From Peptostreptococcus russellii (GTDB lineage: Bacteria; Bacillota; Clostridia; Peptostreptococcales; Peptostreptococcaceae): a stretch of DNA of 64,000 nucleotides. The DNA lies in NCBI RefSeq assembly GCF_003012055.1, contig NZ_JYGE01000003.1, forward strand, positions 62,001 to 126,000, written 5' to 3'. A program made the translations under genes and the position numbers. The notes below the pieces were generated by a model. That model ran no database searches, was not told where the DNA came from, and was given only the letters and a program-made list of their open reading frames with translations. Positions 45,108 through 54,238 of the stretch are shown piece after piece (the stretch's first letter is position 1; each line of letters starts with the position of its first letter).

Positions 45108-46415
45108 ATGTATAAAACACAAATGGAAGCTGCAAAAAAAGGTATTTTAACAGATGAAATGAAGAGAATATCAGAAAAAGAACATATGGATCCAAATCTA
45201 TTGATGAAAAGGGTAGCTGAAGGAAAGATAGCAATACCAGCTAATAAGAATCACAAAAACTTAAAAGCAGAAGGTGTTGGAGAAGGACTTAGTACTAAGA
45301 TAAATGTTAATCTTGGTATTTCAAGAGATTGCCCTGATGTAGATAAAGAGTTAGAAAAGGTACAAAAGGCAATAGAAATGGATGCTGAAGCAATAATGGA
45401 TCTAAGCTCTTTTGGTAAGACTAAGGAGTTTAGACAGAAATTAGTAAATATGTCTACAGCAATGATAGGTACAGTGCCTGTATATGATGCTATAGGATTT
45501 TATGATAAAGAATTAAAGGATATTACATCTGATGAATTTTTAGATGTTGTAAGAAGACATGCTGAAGATGGAGTTGACTTTGTAACTATTCATGTTGGTA
45601 TGAATAGAGAAGCTATGAATATATTCAAGAGAAATAAGAGAAAAACAAACATAGTATCTAGAGGTGGATCTTTAATGTATGCTTGGATGGAGTTAAATGA
45701 TGCAGAAAACCCATTCTTTGAAAGATATGATGAACTATTAGATATTTGTGCAGAGTATGACGTGACTCTAAGCTTAGGAGATGCACTAAGACCAGGATGC
45801 ATAGATGACTCTTCAGATGCAGCTCAGATAAAAGAACTTATTACACTTGGAGAATTGACTCTAAGAGCATGGGAGAAAAATGTTCAGGTAATAATAGAAG
45901 GACCAGGACATATGTCAATGGATGAAATAGAAGCAAATGTTGTAATGCAAAAGAAACTTTGCCACGGTGCACCTTTCTATGTATTAGGACCAATAGTAAC
46001 TGATGTTGCTCCAGGATATGATCATATTACTTCAGCAATAGGCGGGGCTATAGCAGCTGCTGCTGGTGTTGATTTCTTATGTTATGTTACTCCAGCTGAA
46101 CATCTAAGATTACCTAGCTTAGAAGACATGAAGGAAGGTATAATAGCAACTAAAATTGCTGCACATGCTGCAGATTTAGCTAAGAAGGTTCCTCATGCAA
46201 GAGATTGGGATAATGCTATGTCAGATGCTAGAGCAGATCTTGATTGGGACAAAATGTTTGATTTGGCAATAGACAATGAAAAGGCTAAAAGATATAGAGA
46301 AGAATCTACTCCTGAACACAATGACTCTTGTACAATGTGCGGAAAAATGTGTTCAATGAGAACTATGAAAAAAGTAATGTCAGGGGAAGATTTAAATATA
46401 TTAAGAGAAGGCTAA
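45108..46415 (+). CDS. thiC: Phosphomethylpyrimidine synthase
   Basis: ThiC is the radical-SAM enzyme that rearranges aminoimidazole ribotide into HMP phosphate. The 435-residue form is full length for the shorter clostridial type. Visible are [11 protein letters not shown] near residue 184, [11 protein letters not shown] near 222, [12 protein letters not shown] near 264 and [14 protein letters not shown] at the C-terminus, which holds the Fe-S cluster cysteines. Their spacing reads CX2CX3C, one residue shorter than the usual CX2CX4C. GGAGGTAA precedes the ATG. It is the last gene of the thiamin operon. Confidence 0.96.
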   Translation: MYKTQMEAAKKGILTDEMKRISEKEHMDPNLLMKRVAEGKIAIPANKNHKNLKAEGVGEGLSTKINVNLGISRDCPDVDKELEKVQKAIEMDAEAIMDLSSFGKTKEFRQKLVNMSTAMIGTVPVYDAIGFYDKELKDITSDEFLDVVRRHAEDGVDFVTIHVGMNREAMNIFKRNKRKTNIVSRGGSLMYAWMELNDAENPFFERYDELLDICAEYDVTLSLGDALRPGCIDDSSDAAQIKELITLGELTLRAWEKNVQVIIEGPGHMSMDEIEANVVMQKKLCHGAPFYVLGPIVTDVAPGYDHITSAIGGAIAAAAGVDFLCYVTPAEHLRLPSLEDMKEGIIATKIAAHAADLAKKVPHARDWDNAMSDARADLDWDKMFDLAIDNEKAKRYREESTPEHNDSCTMCGKMCSMRTMKKVMSGEDLNILREG

Positions 46416-46544
46416 AATATAGATTTTTATATTTTAAGCTATAAATCTCTAGTTAAATATATAGAGGGTAAAAAGATATGCCTATTTTAGATAAAGGCCA
46501 TTTAAATAGTGATTAAAAATTCCTAATTTTAATAATAAATGAAA

Positions 46545-46575
46545 GAGGGCTCGTATTTATGCGAGTCCTTATTTC
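46545..46575 (+). terminator. Probable terminator of the thiamin operon
   Basis: GAGGGCTCG (46545-46553) pairs with CGAGTCCTT (46562-46570) with G-U pairs, followed by a short ATTTC tail. The T-run is weak. The rest of the 546-bp gap (46416-46961) is AT-rich with no gene seen. Confidence 0.6.
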
Positions 46576-46961
46576 AATTGCTTTAAATTAATCAAAGTTT
46601 TCTTCATTATATATCCTAAAATACATTGTCAAAAAAGATTTTATAAAGATGATAAAAAGTTGTTTCTTATATGAAAAAATTATGAGAAAAATTATAGATA
46701 CTAAAGAAAAAGATTATTTTTGAATTTCAATAGATTTTTTGAAATATAAGATGTATAATTTATCTATTAGGAAAATTAAAGGATAGAAGTATAAAGTTGC
46801 AAAATCAAGTGTGTATTAATATTTTGATAATAAGCAGTATAAATGGGTAAGTATATAGTATCAAATTATTATTTTATTAATTGTGGACTATATTTGTTGG
46901 CAGTGTTTTAGAATTTTGTCAATGAATTATTATTTATATAAAAGATGGAGGGAGCAATTTG

Positions 46962-47465
46962 ATGAGTGAGTTTATTATAGCACTTCATGTATTGGTATTT
47001 TTATCTCATGATAGAAAATCAAGATCAAGTGAAGAGTTATCAGAAAATCTATGCACCAATCCTGTTAGAATAAGAAAAGTAATGTCTAGATGTAAAAAGG
47101 GTGGGCTTGTTACAACTAAGGCAGGCGTAAATGGTGGATATATGATAGCCAAAGAGGGAAAAGATATAAACCTAAAAGAAATATATGATGCAGTTGGTGT
47201 AGCGATTATAGAATCAAAATGGCATTCAGGCGATATAGAATCTGACTGTTTGATAGCAAGCGGAATGGCAGAATATGTAGATGAGTTATTTAATTACTTA
47301 AACAATGAAGTAGTAAGTCTTTTGGAGCTTATCACACTTGACAAAGTTGAAGAAAAGCTAGGTCAGATAAAGATAGAAAAAGAGCTTAGAGGTGAAAAAG
47401 TTTGTTCTGAGAATGGCAAATTAAAGACAGGCAGTTCAGTAGATAGTGAAGGAAAAGAGAAGTAA
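46962..47465 (+). CDS. Rrf2 family transcriptional regulator
   Basis: This 167-residue winged-helix protein of the Rrf2 family (YwnA-like branch) has ALHVLVFLSHDR at the N-terminus, the HTH SSEELSENLCTNPVRIRKVMSRCKKGG, and the wing VTTKAGVNGGYMIAK. It has only scattered cysteines (one in SDCLIASG), so it lacks the three-cysteine Fe-S motif of IscR or NsrR. The frame opens one codon earlier at TTG 46959; GGAGGGAG at 46947-46954 better serves ATG 46962. Its targets are unknown; the next gene encodes a C39-type surface protein. Confidence 0.87.
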   Translation: MSEFIIALHVLVFLSHDRKSRSSEELSENLCTNPVRIRKVMSRCKKGGLVTTKAGVNGGYMIAKEGKDINLKEIYDAVGVAIIESKWHSGDIESDCLIASGMAEYVDELFNYLNNEVVSLLELITLDKVEEKLGQIKIEKELRGEKVCSENGKLKTGSSVDSEGKEK

Positions 47466-47573
47466 TTAAAATAGGAGTATAGTACTTCTATTTTTTTGTT
47501 TAAAAAATGTACAAAAATGGTGTTTTATGTTATCATTAGGAGGGAATACTCTATTTGAGAAAGGGGGCAAAAC

Positions 47574-49676
47574 ATGGCTTCAAATAGCAGAAAAAGTACG
47601 AGATATACGTATAAAGGAAACAATAAAAAAGTAGAAAACAAGTATGCTAATATATATCAAGATTTAAGTGAAAAAGAAGAAATATATAAGTCTAATGTTT
47701 TGAAAAAAATTCATAAGCTGTCTGATGAAGAAAAAGAAAAAGAAGAAGAAGAGAAGGCAAAGAAATTAGAAAGTAAAATTTTATCTACAGAAGAGGCTGA
47801 ACAAAATGCTCAAAGGAGAAGACAAGCAGCAAGAAATCAGAAGAGAATTGCAACACATAAATCCTCACCAGTATCATCTAGCAAAAGAGCTTCAGAGCTA
47901 AGTAAGCTTGAAAGCATTGAAAAGCTAAAAAGAGAAAAGTGGGCTTTAAAAAACAATAATACAGAAGATAATATTGATACAGATATAGATATTCAGGACA
48001 CTTCTGAAAGGAAGAGAATAAATCTCGGTCAATTAGAAGATGATAATTTAGGATATACAGGAGATAGCTTTGAAGAATTGGGAGATATCTCTACAGTAGA
48101 GCCTATAGTCAATGATGCTGAATATATTCGTCGAAAGGCAAGAGAGCGTGCATTGATGGATAAGTCTAATGTAAAAATATACAAAGAATATTCTGATTTC
48201 GAAAGACCAAATATTGGTAAAAAAAGAGAAAATAAAGAAGACGACAAGTTGAGTATTTCTAGTGAAGAAGATAGCAGTGATTTTGACACAAAAATTTTAG
48301 ACAGTTCAATCTTAGACATTCCAACTTTAGAGGAAAAGATAAGTGCTTATGAGGATGATGAAACTACTAAAAGAGAAATTTTAAAAAACGAGCAGGACAT
48401 CAAAGAACGTGAAAGTGAAATTGAGAAGATCTTAAAGCTTAAAGAAGAAAAGTTTGCTGACACAAATGAATCGACAAACTCAGACAGAAGCTCAAGAAGA
48501 AAATCAAGAACGCAAAGAAACAACTTTGATGAATCAAGTTCGCAGTCAGTTAATAACTCAAGAGCTAACAATAGAAACAATGTATATAGGAAAAGTACTG
48601 CCAAAAAAGAAGGAAAATTAAATATTAAAAAAATAGGTGGTATAGTAATTATACTGTTTTTAGTAATTATTTTTGTGGCAGCGGGTATTGATAAGTTTAA
48701 AAGTGATAAAACAAAGACTACTCCAAAAAATACAGCTACTACTCAGGTAAAAAAGGAAGATGAAAAGTCTAAAACAGAGAAAAAAGAAGAGAGTATTGAA
48801 GAAAAAATCAATAAATTGGAAGTTATTAAAGGTAAGTTAAACGCAGATGAATCACAGAGAATGGACTATATAATTGAAAATATCAAGTCATATCCAGAAA
48901 ATATGATTAATTTGTTAATAGCAAATCCAGAAACAATTGATTTTGTTTATAGCTATAAAGATAAAGATAAATATAATGCTAAAAGCTTAGAAGGTAATAT
49001 AAGCTCTAGTTACTACGTTGATGGAAGCGTTCCTCTATATTTACAGTGGGATAGAAGATGGGGATATAGAAACTATGGCAAGGAAATGATTGGACTATCA
49101 GGATGCGGACCAACGTCTTTAGCGATGGTTGTAAGGCACTTTGATAGAGGGTCTAATGTTAATCCATATGATGTTGCAAAGTACAGTGAAGAGAATGGAT
49201 ATTTATCTAAAGATAATTTCACGAGCTGGAAGCTTTTCGATACTGGTCTTAAAAAATATGGACTAGAATCTAGGGATGTAGTTCCAGTAGAAGCAAAAAT
49301 GAAAAAAGCTTTGGATGACGGACAGATATTAATAGTAAGTGTAAAGCCAGGAATTTTCACTGAAAGAGGACATATAATAGTTATTAAGGGTTATAATAAA
49401 GAAGGTGACTTCTTGATAAATGATCCAAACAGTATAGTTAATACCAATAAATCTTGGTCATATGACGAGCTGAAAAATGATCTTAGAAAAATATGGGCAG
49501 TAAGTGAAATTGGTTCTTCAAATTATAGCTCATCAGATGATACAGATAGTTCATCTAATACAAGCTCAGAAGCTGAAGGATCTTCATCAAAGAGTTCATC
49601 TGAATCAAGCTCGAATCAAAGTGACAATTCAACAGGAAACTCAGATGATCCTAGTATAATACAGGATATAGAGTAG
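47574..49676 (+). CDS. Membrane-anchored C39-family peptidase-like protein
   Basis: This 700-residue protein has an unusual build. Residues 1-350 are highly charged, low in hydrophobics and rich in coiled-coil-like Lys/Glu/Arg segments. A single transmembrane helix spans about 354-374 (GGIVIILFLVIIFVAAG). Residues about 495-650 form a C39_2 papain-like domain with Cys511 (GCGPTSLAM), His600 (GHIIVI) and Asp617 (NDPN). A Ser-rich tail closes the protein. The long positive N-terminus suggests it is cytosolic with the catalytic domain outside. The substrate is unknown; cell-wall or surface-protein processing is a guess. GGGGG precedes the ATG. Confidence 0.8.
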   Translation: MASNSRKSTRYTYKGNNKKVENKYANIYQDLSEKEEIYKSNVLKKIHKLSDEEKEKEEEEKAKKLESKILSTEEAEQNAQRRRQAARNQKRIATHKSSPVSSSKRASELSKLESIEKLKREKWALKNNNTEDNIDTDIDIQDTSERKRINLGQLEDDNLGYTGDSFEELGDISTVEPIVNDAEYIRRKARERALMDKSNVKIYKEYSDFERPNIGKKRENKEDDKLSISSEEDSSDFDTKILDSSILDIPTLEEKISAYEDDETTKREILKNEQDIKERESEIEKILKLKEEKFADTNESTNSDRSSRRKSRTQRNNFDESSSQSVNNSRANNRNNVYRKSTAKKEGKLNIKKIGGIVIILFLVIIFVAAGIDKFKSDKTKTTPKNTATTQVKKEDEKSKTEKKEESIEEKINKLEVIKGKLNADESQRMDYIIENIKSYPENMINLLIANPETIDFVYSYKDKDKYNAKSLEGNISSSYYVDGSVPLYLQWDRRWGYRNYGKEMIGLSGCGPTSLAMVVRHFDRGSNVNPYDVAKYSEENGYLSKDNFTSWKLFDTGLKKYGLESRDVVPVEAKMKKALDDGQILIVSVKPGIFTERGHIIVIKGYNKEGDFLINDPNSIVNTNKSWSYDELKNDLRKIWAVSEIGSSNYSSSDDTDSSSNTSSEAEGSSSKSSSESSSNQSDNSTGNSDDPSIIQDIE

Positions 49677-49881
49677 TTTAAAAGTTTACAAATTAGATAA
49701 TATATATAAGTATATTTTTAATCAAAAGATACTACATTTTGTAGAAAAAGCAAGATTTATATTATCAAGCATAGTGTGTATAGTATGATTTCTAAAAAAA
49801 TAGTTTATTAAAAAAAATAAATTAAAAGAAAAATTGAAATGAAATATAATATAAAAATAACATTATATTATTAGGCTAAAT

Positions 49882-49970
49882 GCAGGGCATAGATAATCGA
49901 AATAATAGATTTAGAAAGTATGGAATAAGATTTCTAATCAATTATTTTATCTATGTCCTGCTATTTTTAT
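49882..49970 (+). ncRNA. Long imperfect hairpin, candidate small RNA or extended terminator
   Basis: GCAGGGCATAGATA (49882-49895) pairs with TATCTATGTCCTGC (49948-49961); after a 4-nt bulge AAATAAT pairs with ATTATTT (49900-49906 with 49941-49947). A third stem, GATT-T-AGAAA (49908-49917) with TTTCTAATC (49931-49939), closes a 13-nt loop. The 80-nt near-continuous duplex is followed by TATTTTTAT. It lies 205 bp after the C39-type gene. The remainder of the 776-bp gap holds a palindrome and the brnQ promoter. Confidence 0.55.
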
Positions 49971-50161
49971 ATTATTAATATTCAGTAGAGCTTATAAAAA
50001 TTTTATGAAAATCATCTTAAATACACAAAAAGTGTAAAAAAAACACAAGAAAAAGTGATAAATAAAAAACAATTAGAAAATAATGAATATTGAATAAAAA
50101 AATTCAAAAAACTTGTAAATACCAAAGAAATGCACATTAAAGACATAATAACGTTTTCAAG

Positions 50162-50183
50162 TTTGTTTAATATATTAAACAAA
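50162..50183. other. 22-bp perfect palindrome upstream of brnQ
   Basis: Bases 50162-50183 read TTTGTTTAATA followed by its exact reverse complement. The site is about 160 bp upstream of the brnQ promoter and could be a protein-binding site. No partner is known. Confidence 0.45.
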
Positions 50184-50343
50184 TATCCAAGTACTAGAAG
50201 AGGAAAATAAGTGTGAATAGCAATTAAAAAGAATATTGTATTGGGGAAAACTAACATAATAATAAGAGAAAAGCATCATAAATCTTTACTATATTAAATA
50301 ATCTATAAAATAACAAAATCAAATTGTCTATAATATGATGCCC

Positions 50344-50372
50344 TTGACACCTTTATTATATAAAACTATAAT
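50344..50372 (+). promoter_or_regulatory. Consensus promoter of brnQ
   Basis: TTGACA (50344-50349) and TATAAT (50367-50372) are separated by exactly 17 nt, a perfect sigma-A promoter. The predicted start near 50379 leaves a leader of about 75 nt. Confidence 0.9.
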
Positions 50373-50452
50373 AAAAGATGTAAGTTAAAAAATGAATAAT
50401 AATTAATCTTTTCATCTAATAAGGTGGAAAAAATTAAGGAGGAAAAATTATT

Positions 50453-51754
50453 ATGAGTAAGAAAAGTAGCGTAAAAGACATATTTGTATTTGGATTTGCA
50501 TTATTCGCTATGTTCTTTGGCGCAGGTAATCTTATATTCCCACCGTACTTGGGAATTATAGCAGGTCCGAATTGGTTCACTGCATTTGCAGGTTTCACTT
50601 TTTCAGATGCGGGTCTAGCTCTGTTAGCGGTTATAGCAATAGCACTTTGTCAAGGACACATAATGGAATTATTTGGAAGAATAGGCAGAATTCCTGCACT
50701 TATACTTAGTTTTGTAGATATTATGTGTGTTGGGCCATTAGTAATCATACCAAGAACAGGGGCTACTACATATGAAATGGGTATAACACCTTTATTTGGA
50801 GACAATGTTCCACTTCTTTTAGTTGTAGTTATATTCTTTGTTCTAACATACTTACTGACAGTAAGGCCTTCAAAGGTTATAGATATAGTTGGACAAGTTC
50901 TAACACCATTTTTAATTATCGCATTATCAATAATTATAATAAAGGGTATAATATCTCCTCTAGGTCAGCCGATAGCTCAGCCTATGATTGAAAACGTATT
51001 CAAGAAGGGTATATCAGATGGTTATCAGACTATGGACTGTTTTGTTTCTATAGCGGTCGGATCAGTTCTTATGTTAACTCTTGTAAATAAGGGTTATACA
51101 GATCCTAAGGATCAGGTTAAGATATTAGTTAAGGCTGGACTTATAGCGTGTGTTGGACTAGCTTTAATATACGGTGGACTTGCTTACCTAGGTGCTACTG
51201 TATCAAGCATGTATGACATAAATGTACAGCAGTCAAAGATTATAGTTAATATAACAGAAAGCCTATTAGGCGGACCTGGAAAATCTATACTTGCAGTTGC
51301 TGTATCACTAGCTTGTTTAACTACATCAATAGGGCTTACATCAGCTACTGCAGAATACTTGACTATGATATCTAATCATAAGGTTAGCTATTCTAAGTTT
51401 GTATTGTTTATATGTATATTTGCAACAGCTGCAGCTACAATGGGTGTAACAGGATTAGTTAAATTTGCAAATCCAATACTTGCAATAGTATATCCACCTA
51501 CAATTGTGCTTATATTCTTGGCTTTTGTTAAGGATAAAATTCACAGTGATTTAGTTTATAAGCTTTCAGTTGGTGTAACAGTGCTAGTAAGTGCAATAAC
51601 AGTTTTATCAGAAAAAGTTCCTTCACTAGGATTTATAAATAACCTACCAGGTGGTGATTTAGGATTCAACTGGGTGCTTCCTGCAATAATAGCTGGAATA
51701 ATAGGACTATTAATCAGTGGAAACAAAGAAAGTAAAAAAATTGCTAATTCTTAA
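50453..51754 (+). CDS. brnQ: Branched-chain amino acid:cation symporter
   Basis: BrnQ imports leucine, isoleucine and valine with Na+ or H+. This 433-residue protein with about 12 membrane helices carries the family's N-terminal FALFAMFFGAGNLIFPPYLG, GPLVIIPRTGATTYEMG near residue 100, and SLACLTTSIGLTSATAEY near 285. AAGGAGG precedes the ATG. It stands alone behind a perfect consensus promoter, so strong expression is expected, in keeping with amino-acid fermentation; I saw no clear CodY box. Confidence 0.94.
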   Translation: MSKKSSVKDIFVFGFALFAMFFGAGNLIFPPYLGIIAGPNWFTAFAGFTFSDAGLALLAVIAIALCQGHIMELFGRIGRIPALILSFVDIMCVGPLVIIPRTGATTYEMGITPLFGDNVPLLLVVVIFFVLTYLLTVRPSKVIDIVGQVLTPFLIIALSIIIIKGIISPLGQPIAQPMIENVFKKGISDGYQTMDCFVSIAVGSVLMLTLVNKGYTDPKDQVKILVKAGLIACVGLALIYGGLAYLGATVSSMYDINVQQSKIIVNITESLLGGPGKSILAVAVSLACLTTSIGLTSATAEYLTMISNHKVSYSKFVLFICIFATAAATMGVTGLVKFANPILAIVYPPTIVLIFLAFVKDKIHSDLVYKLSVGVTVLVSAITVLSEKVPSLGFINNLPGGDLGFNWVLPAIIAGIIGLLISGNKESKKIANS

Positions 51755-51883
51755 TTGAATGAATATTTTATATAGTAAGTCATATTTAATTGACTAATAC
51801 TTCTTTTAGGTATATAATATAATTAAGCAATAGTATTATTAACTATTTAAAAGATTACTTTTTTGGCAGGAGGAGTGTTATTT

Positions 51884-52294
51884 ATGAAAACTACTAAGAT
51901 ATTAGTTCCAATTGATGGTACCGAAAGAAGCATGCATTCTTTAGATTTTATCAAGAATATTTATGAACCAGGCGATATAGAAGTTACTATAATGAACGTT
52001 AAAGAGTTAGTGTTTGTAGACGGGATTTCTATGAGTGATGAAATTAAAAATTCAGAGAAATTTGGAAGAGAACTTCTTGAAAAAGCTAGAGAAGTAATGG
52101 ACGGCTATGATGTTAGCCTTTACTTTACATTTGGTTATGCAGGTGATGAAATTGTTAAAAGGGCTAAGAATGATGATGTAGAAATAATTGTAATGACTAA
52201 GTCAACAAAGACAGGACTTACTAGAATAATAGGTTCTTGCACATCATATGTATTGAAGCATACGACTTCTACAGTGATGGTAATACCAGAATAA
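51884..52294 (+). CDS. Universal stress protein (UspA family)
   Basis: This 136-residue single-domain Usp protein has the N-terminal KILVPIDGTERSMHSLDF and, near the C-terminus, the nucleotide-binding region (VMTKSTKTG, then GSCTSYVLKHTTSTVMVIP), which is close to the G2xG9xG(S/T) ATP-binding motif. The frame opens upstream at 51863, but GGAGGAG at 51869-51875 places the start at ATG 51884. It is a single gene followed by a strong terminator. Function is probably stress-related; no ligand can be inferred. Confidence 0.86.
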   Translation: MKTTKILVPIDGTERSMHSLDFIKNIYEPGDIEVTIMNVKELVFVDGISMSDEIKNSEKFGRELLEKAREVMDGYDVSLYFTFGYAGDEIVKRAKNDDVEIIVMTKSTKTGLTRIIGSCTSYVLKHTTSTVMVIPE

Positions 52295-52298
52295 TAAT

Positions 52299-52332
52299 AA
52301 GGGCTACCTGCATAAGCAGGTGGTCCTTTTAT
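52299..52332 (+). terminator. Intrinsic terminator after the usp gene
   Basis: AAGGGCTACCTGC (52299-52311) pairs with GCAGGTGGTCCTT (52316-52328) with two G-U pairs, followed by a T-rich tail. The following 300 bases are AT-rich up to the rubrerythrin promoter. Confidence 0.9.
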
Positions 52333-52635
52333 AATTATATAACTTTTACATATCATAGATTATAAATTAGTTATATGTATGAGTCAGCAGTTTTTATAAT
52401 ATAAAGTTATAAGATATAAAATAAATTTTAGGATAAATTAATAGTGAAATAAAGAGAGAATTATACTATACTAAAATAAAAAAAAGATTTAAAAAGTAGT
52501 AAATGTTATCATTTATATGTTTTAATAAAACTATATCAGGGTATAATTATAATATTAGAGCGATAAATGTGTTATTAATTTATAGTAAGCTATTGTAAGT
52601 ATTGGAATGATAGTATTATTTCCTATAAAAGTAGC

Positions 52636-52696
52636 TTGACAATTAAAAAAATAAAAGGTATAATCAATAGTAATAATAGTAATTATTACTGTTATT
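52636..52696 (+). promoter_or_regulatory. Rubrerythrin operon promoter with a PerR-type box
   Basis: TTGACA (52636-52641) and TATAAT (52659-52664) are separated by 17 nt, a perfect consensus. Just downstream, at 52672-52696, is a 25-bp near-palindrome with core AGTAAT-T-ATTACT (52678-52690). The size and 7-1-7-like symmetry suit a Fur/PerR-family operator, and a PerR-like gene is in the same operon. Confidence 0.8.
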
Positions 52697-52741
52697 GTGA
52701 CTGTAATATGTTTTTTATAAAAATTTAAGGAGGATGTTGTA

Positions 52742-53290
52742 ATGACTATTGAACTAAAGGGAACTAAGACAGAAAAGAATTTAAATGAAGGATTTGCCGG
52801 CGAATCAATGGCAAGAAACAAGTATACTTACTTTGCTTCTCAGGCAAAGAAGGAAGGATATAATCAGATATCTGATATATTCCTAGAAACTGCTGACAAT
52901 GAAAAGGAACATGCTAAGCTATGGTTTAAGGCTCTTAGTGGAGGAGAAATAGGAACAACTGAAGAAAACCTATTGGCAGCCGCAGAAGGTGAGCATTATG
53001 AATGGACTGATATGTATGTTCGTTTTGCAGAAGATGCAAAGGAAGAAGGATTCAATGAACTAGCAAGATTATTCGAAGGTGTTGGAGCAATAGAAAAGAC
53101 ACATGAAGAAAGATATAGAACTTTACTACAGAACTTAAAGGATGGTAAGGTATTCGAAAAGGATGAAGTAGTTGTTTGGAAGTGTCAGAACTGTGGACAT
53201 TTCCACGTATCTAAGAAGGCTCCAAAGATCTGTCCAGTATGTAAGCATTCACAGGCATTCTTTGAAGTAAAGAGTGAAAACTGGAGATAG
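52742..53290 (+). CDS. rbr: Rubrerythrin
   Basis: Rubrerythrin is a cytosolic non-haem di-iron peroxidase that reduces H2O2 in anaerobes. The 182-residue protein has the N-terminal four-helix ferritin-like domain with the iron ligands in [27 protein letters not shown] and [11 protein letters not shown]. The C-terminal rubredoxin-like domain has CQNCGHFH and [13 protein letters not shown] precedes the ATG. It is the first gene of a peroxide/superoxide operon with perR and a desulfoferrodoxin gene, under a consensus promoter with a PerR-type box. Confidence 0.95.
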   Translation: MTIELKGTKTEKNLNEGFAGESMARNKYTYFASQAKKEGYNQISDIFLETADNEKEHAKLWFKALSGGEIGTTEENLLAAAEGEHYEWTDMYVRFAEDAKEEGFNELARLFEGVGAIEKTHEERYRTLLQNLKDGKVFEKDEVVVWKCQNCGHFHVSKKAPKICPVCKHSQAFFEVKSENWR

Positions 53291-53326
53291 TATAAGCTGA
53301 TTTAATTTAATGAAAGGGTGTTTGTG

Positions 53327-53716
53327 ATGAAGAAATTTTCTAAACAAAGAGAATTGATTTTACGCACGGTTTTAAGTAGCAATGAACACCTAACAGCTGA
53401 TAATATTTATGAAAGATTGAAATCAAACAATCCTAATCTAAGTTTAGGAACAGTCTACAGAAACTTGACTCAACTAGAAGAGCATGGATATATTAAGAAG
53501 ATAAATATTCCAGGAGATCCTGTTAGGTTTGACGGTAATACCGATGAACATGATCACTTTATATGTGAGAACTGCAAAACCATAATAGATATAAATAAAG
53601 GTGAGATAGAGTGTGTAGATGATTCGCTTAGAAAAAAAGGATTGAAAATAAATTCTACGGAAATAATTTTAAGAGGTATCTGTAATAATTGTAATACAGA
53701 TGCACAAAATAAATAA
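53327..53716 (+). CDS. perR: Fur-family peroxide-responsive repressor, PerR-like
   Basis: This 129-residue Fur-family protein has a winged-helix domain (HLTADNIYERL, SLGTVYRNLTQLEEHGYI) and a dimerisation domain with HDHFICENC and a C-terminal CNNC, giving the structural Cys4 zinc site typical of PerR. The regulatory metal histidines are represented by NEHLTADN and DEHDHF. The frame opens at GTG 53318, but that overlaps the GAAAGGG ribosome site; ATG 53327 is preferred. Linkage to rubrerythrin and desulfoferrodoxin supports PerR over Fur or Zur. Confidence 0.88.
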   Translation: MKKFSKQRELILRTVLSSNEHLTADNIYERLKSNNPNLSLGTVYRNLTQLEEHGYIKKINIPGDPVRFDGNTDEHDHFICENCKTIIDINKGEIECVDDSLRKKGLKINSTEIILRGICNNCNTDAQNK

Positions 53717-53728
53717 GGAGGTAATATT

Positions 53729-54115
53729 ATGGCAAAGACTTTAGCGTTTTATAAGTGTCAAGTATGTGGTAATGTAACAGAAAAGGTAGTAAATGGTGGA
53801 GGACCATTAGCATGTTGTGAACAGGATATGGTTCGTTTAGAAGCTAACTCAACTGATGCAGCTGGTGAAAAGCATGTTCCAGAAGTAGAAGTTAATGGAA
53901 ACAAGGTTTCAGTTAAGGTTGGTAGTGTAGAACATCCTATGACTGTAGAGCATCATATTGCTTTTATAGTACTAGTAACTGAAAAGACTGTACAGAGAGT
54001 TGATTTACTTCCAACTGGAAAGCCAGTAGCTGAATTCGTTATTGCAGATGATGATAAGGCTATTGCAGCATATGAATACTGTAATCTTCATGGATTATGG
54101 GTTGCTGAAATATAA
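53729..54115 (+). CDS. dfx: Desulfoferrodoxin (two-iron superoxide reductase)
   Basis: This 128-residue enzyme reduces superoxide to H2O2 without releasing oxygen. Domain I is a desulforedoxin-type Fe(Cys)4 site (Cys10, Cys13, Cys29, Cys30 in YKCQVCGN and ACCEQD). Domain II has the catalytic Fe(His)4Cys site, with histidines in EKHVPEV and EHPMTVEHH and the Cys-His in EYCNLHGLW. It is therefore the two-iron form, not the single-domain neelaredoxin. GGAGG precedes the ATG, 12 nt after perR. The H2O2 made would be removed by the co-encoded rubrerythrin. Confidence 0.95.
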   Translation: MAKTLAFYKCQVCGNVTEKVVNGGGPLACCEQDMVRLEANSTDAAGEKHVPEVEVNGNKVSVKVGSVEHPMTVEHHIAFIVLVTEKTVQRVDLLPTGKPVAEFVIADDDKAIAAYEYCNLHGLWVAEI

Positions 54116-54148
54116 TTCAAAAACATATAATTTATATAATTGATTAAT

Positions 54149-54195
54149 AAAAAGGGCAACCGTGAACTCTAAGAGTTTGCAGTTGCCTTTTTATA
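54149..54195. terminator. Bidirectional terminator between dfx and the helicase
   Basis: AAAAAGGGCAAC (54149-54160) pairs with GTTGCCTTTTT (54182-54192), extended by an inner stem around GAACTCT/AGAGTTT. A-runs and T-runs flank it, so it suits both convergent genes. Confidence 0.88.
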
Positions 54196-54238
54196 TTTTA
54201 TTTATACTTTATGGATTTTATAGAAATTATAAATCTTA

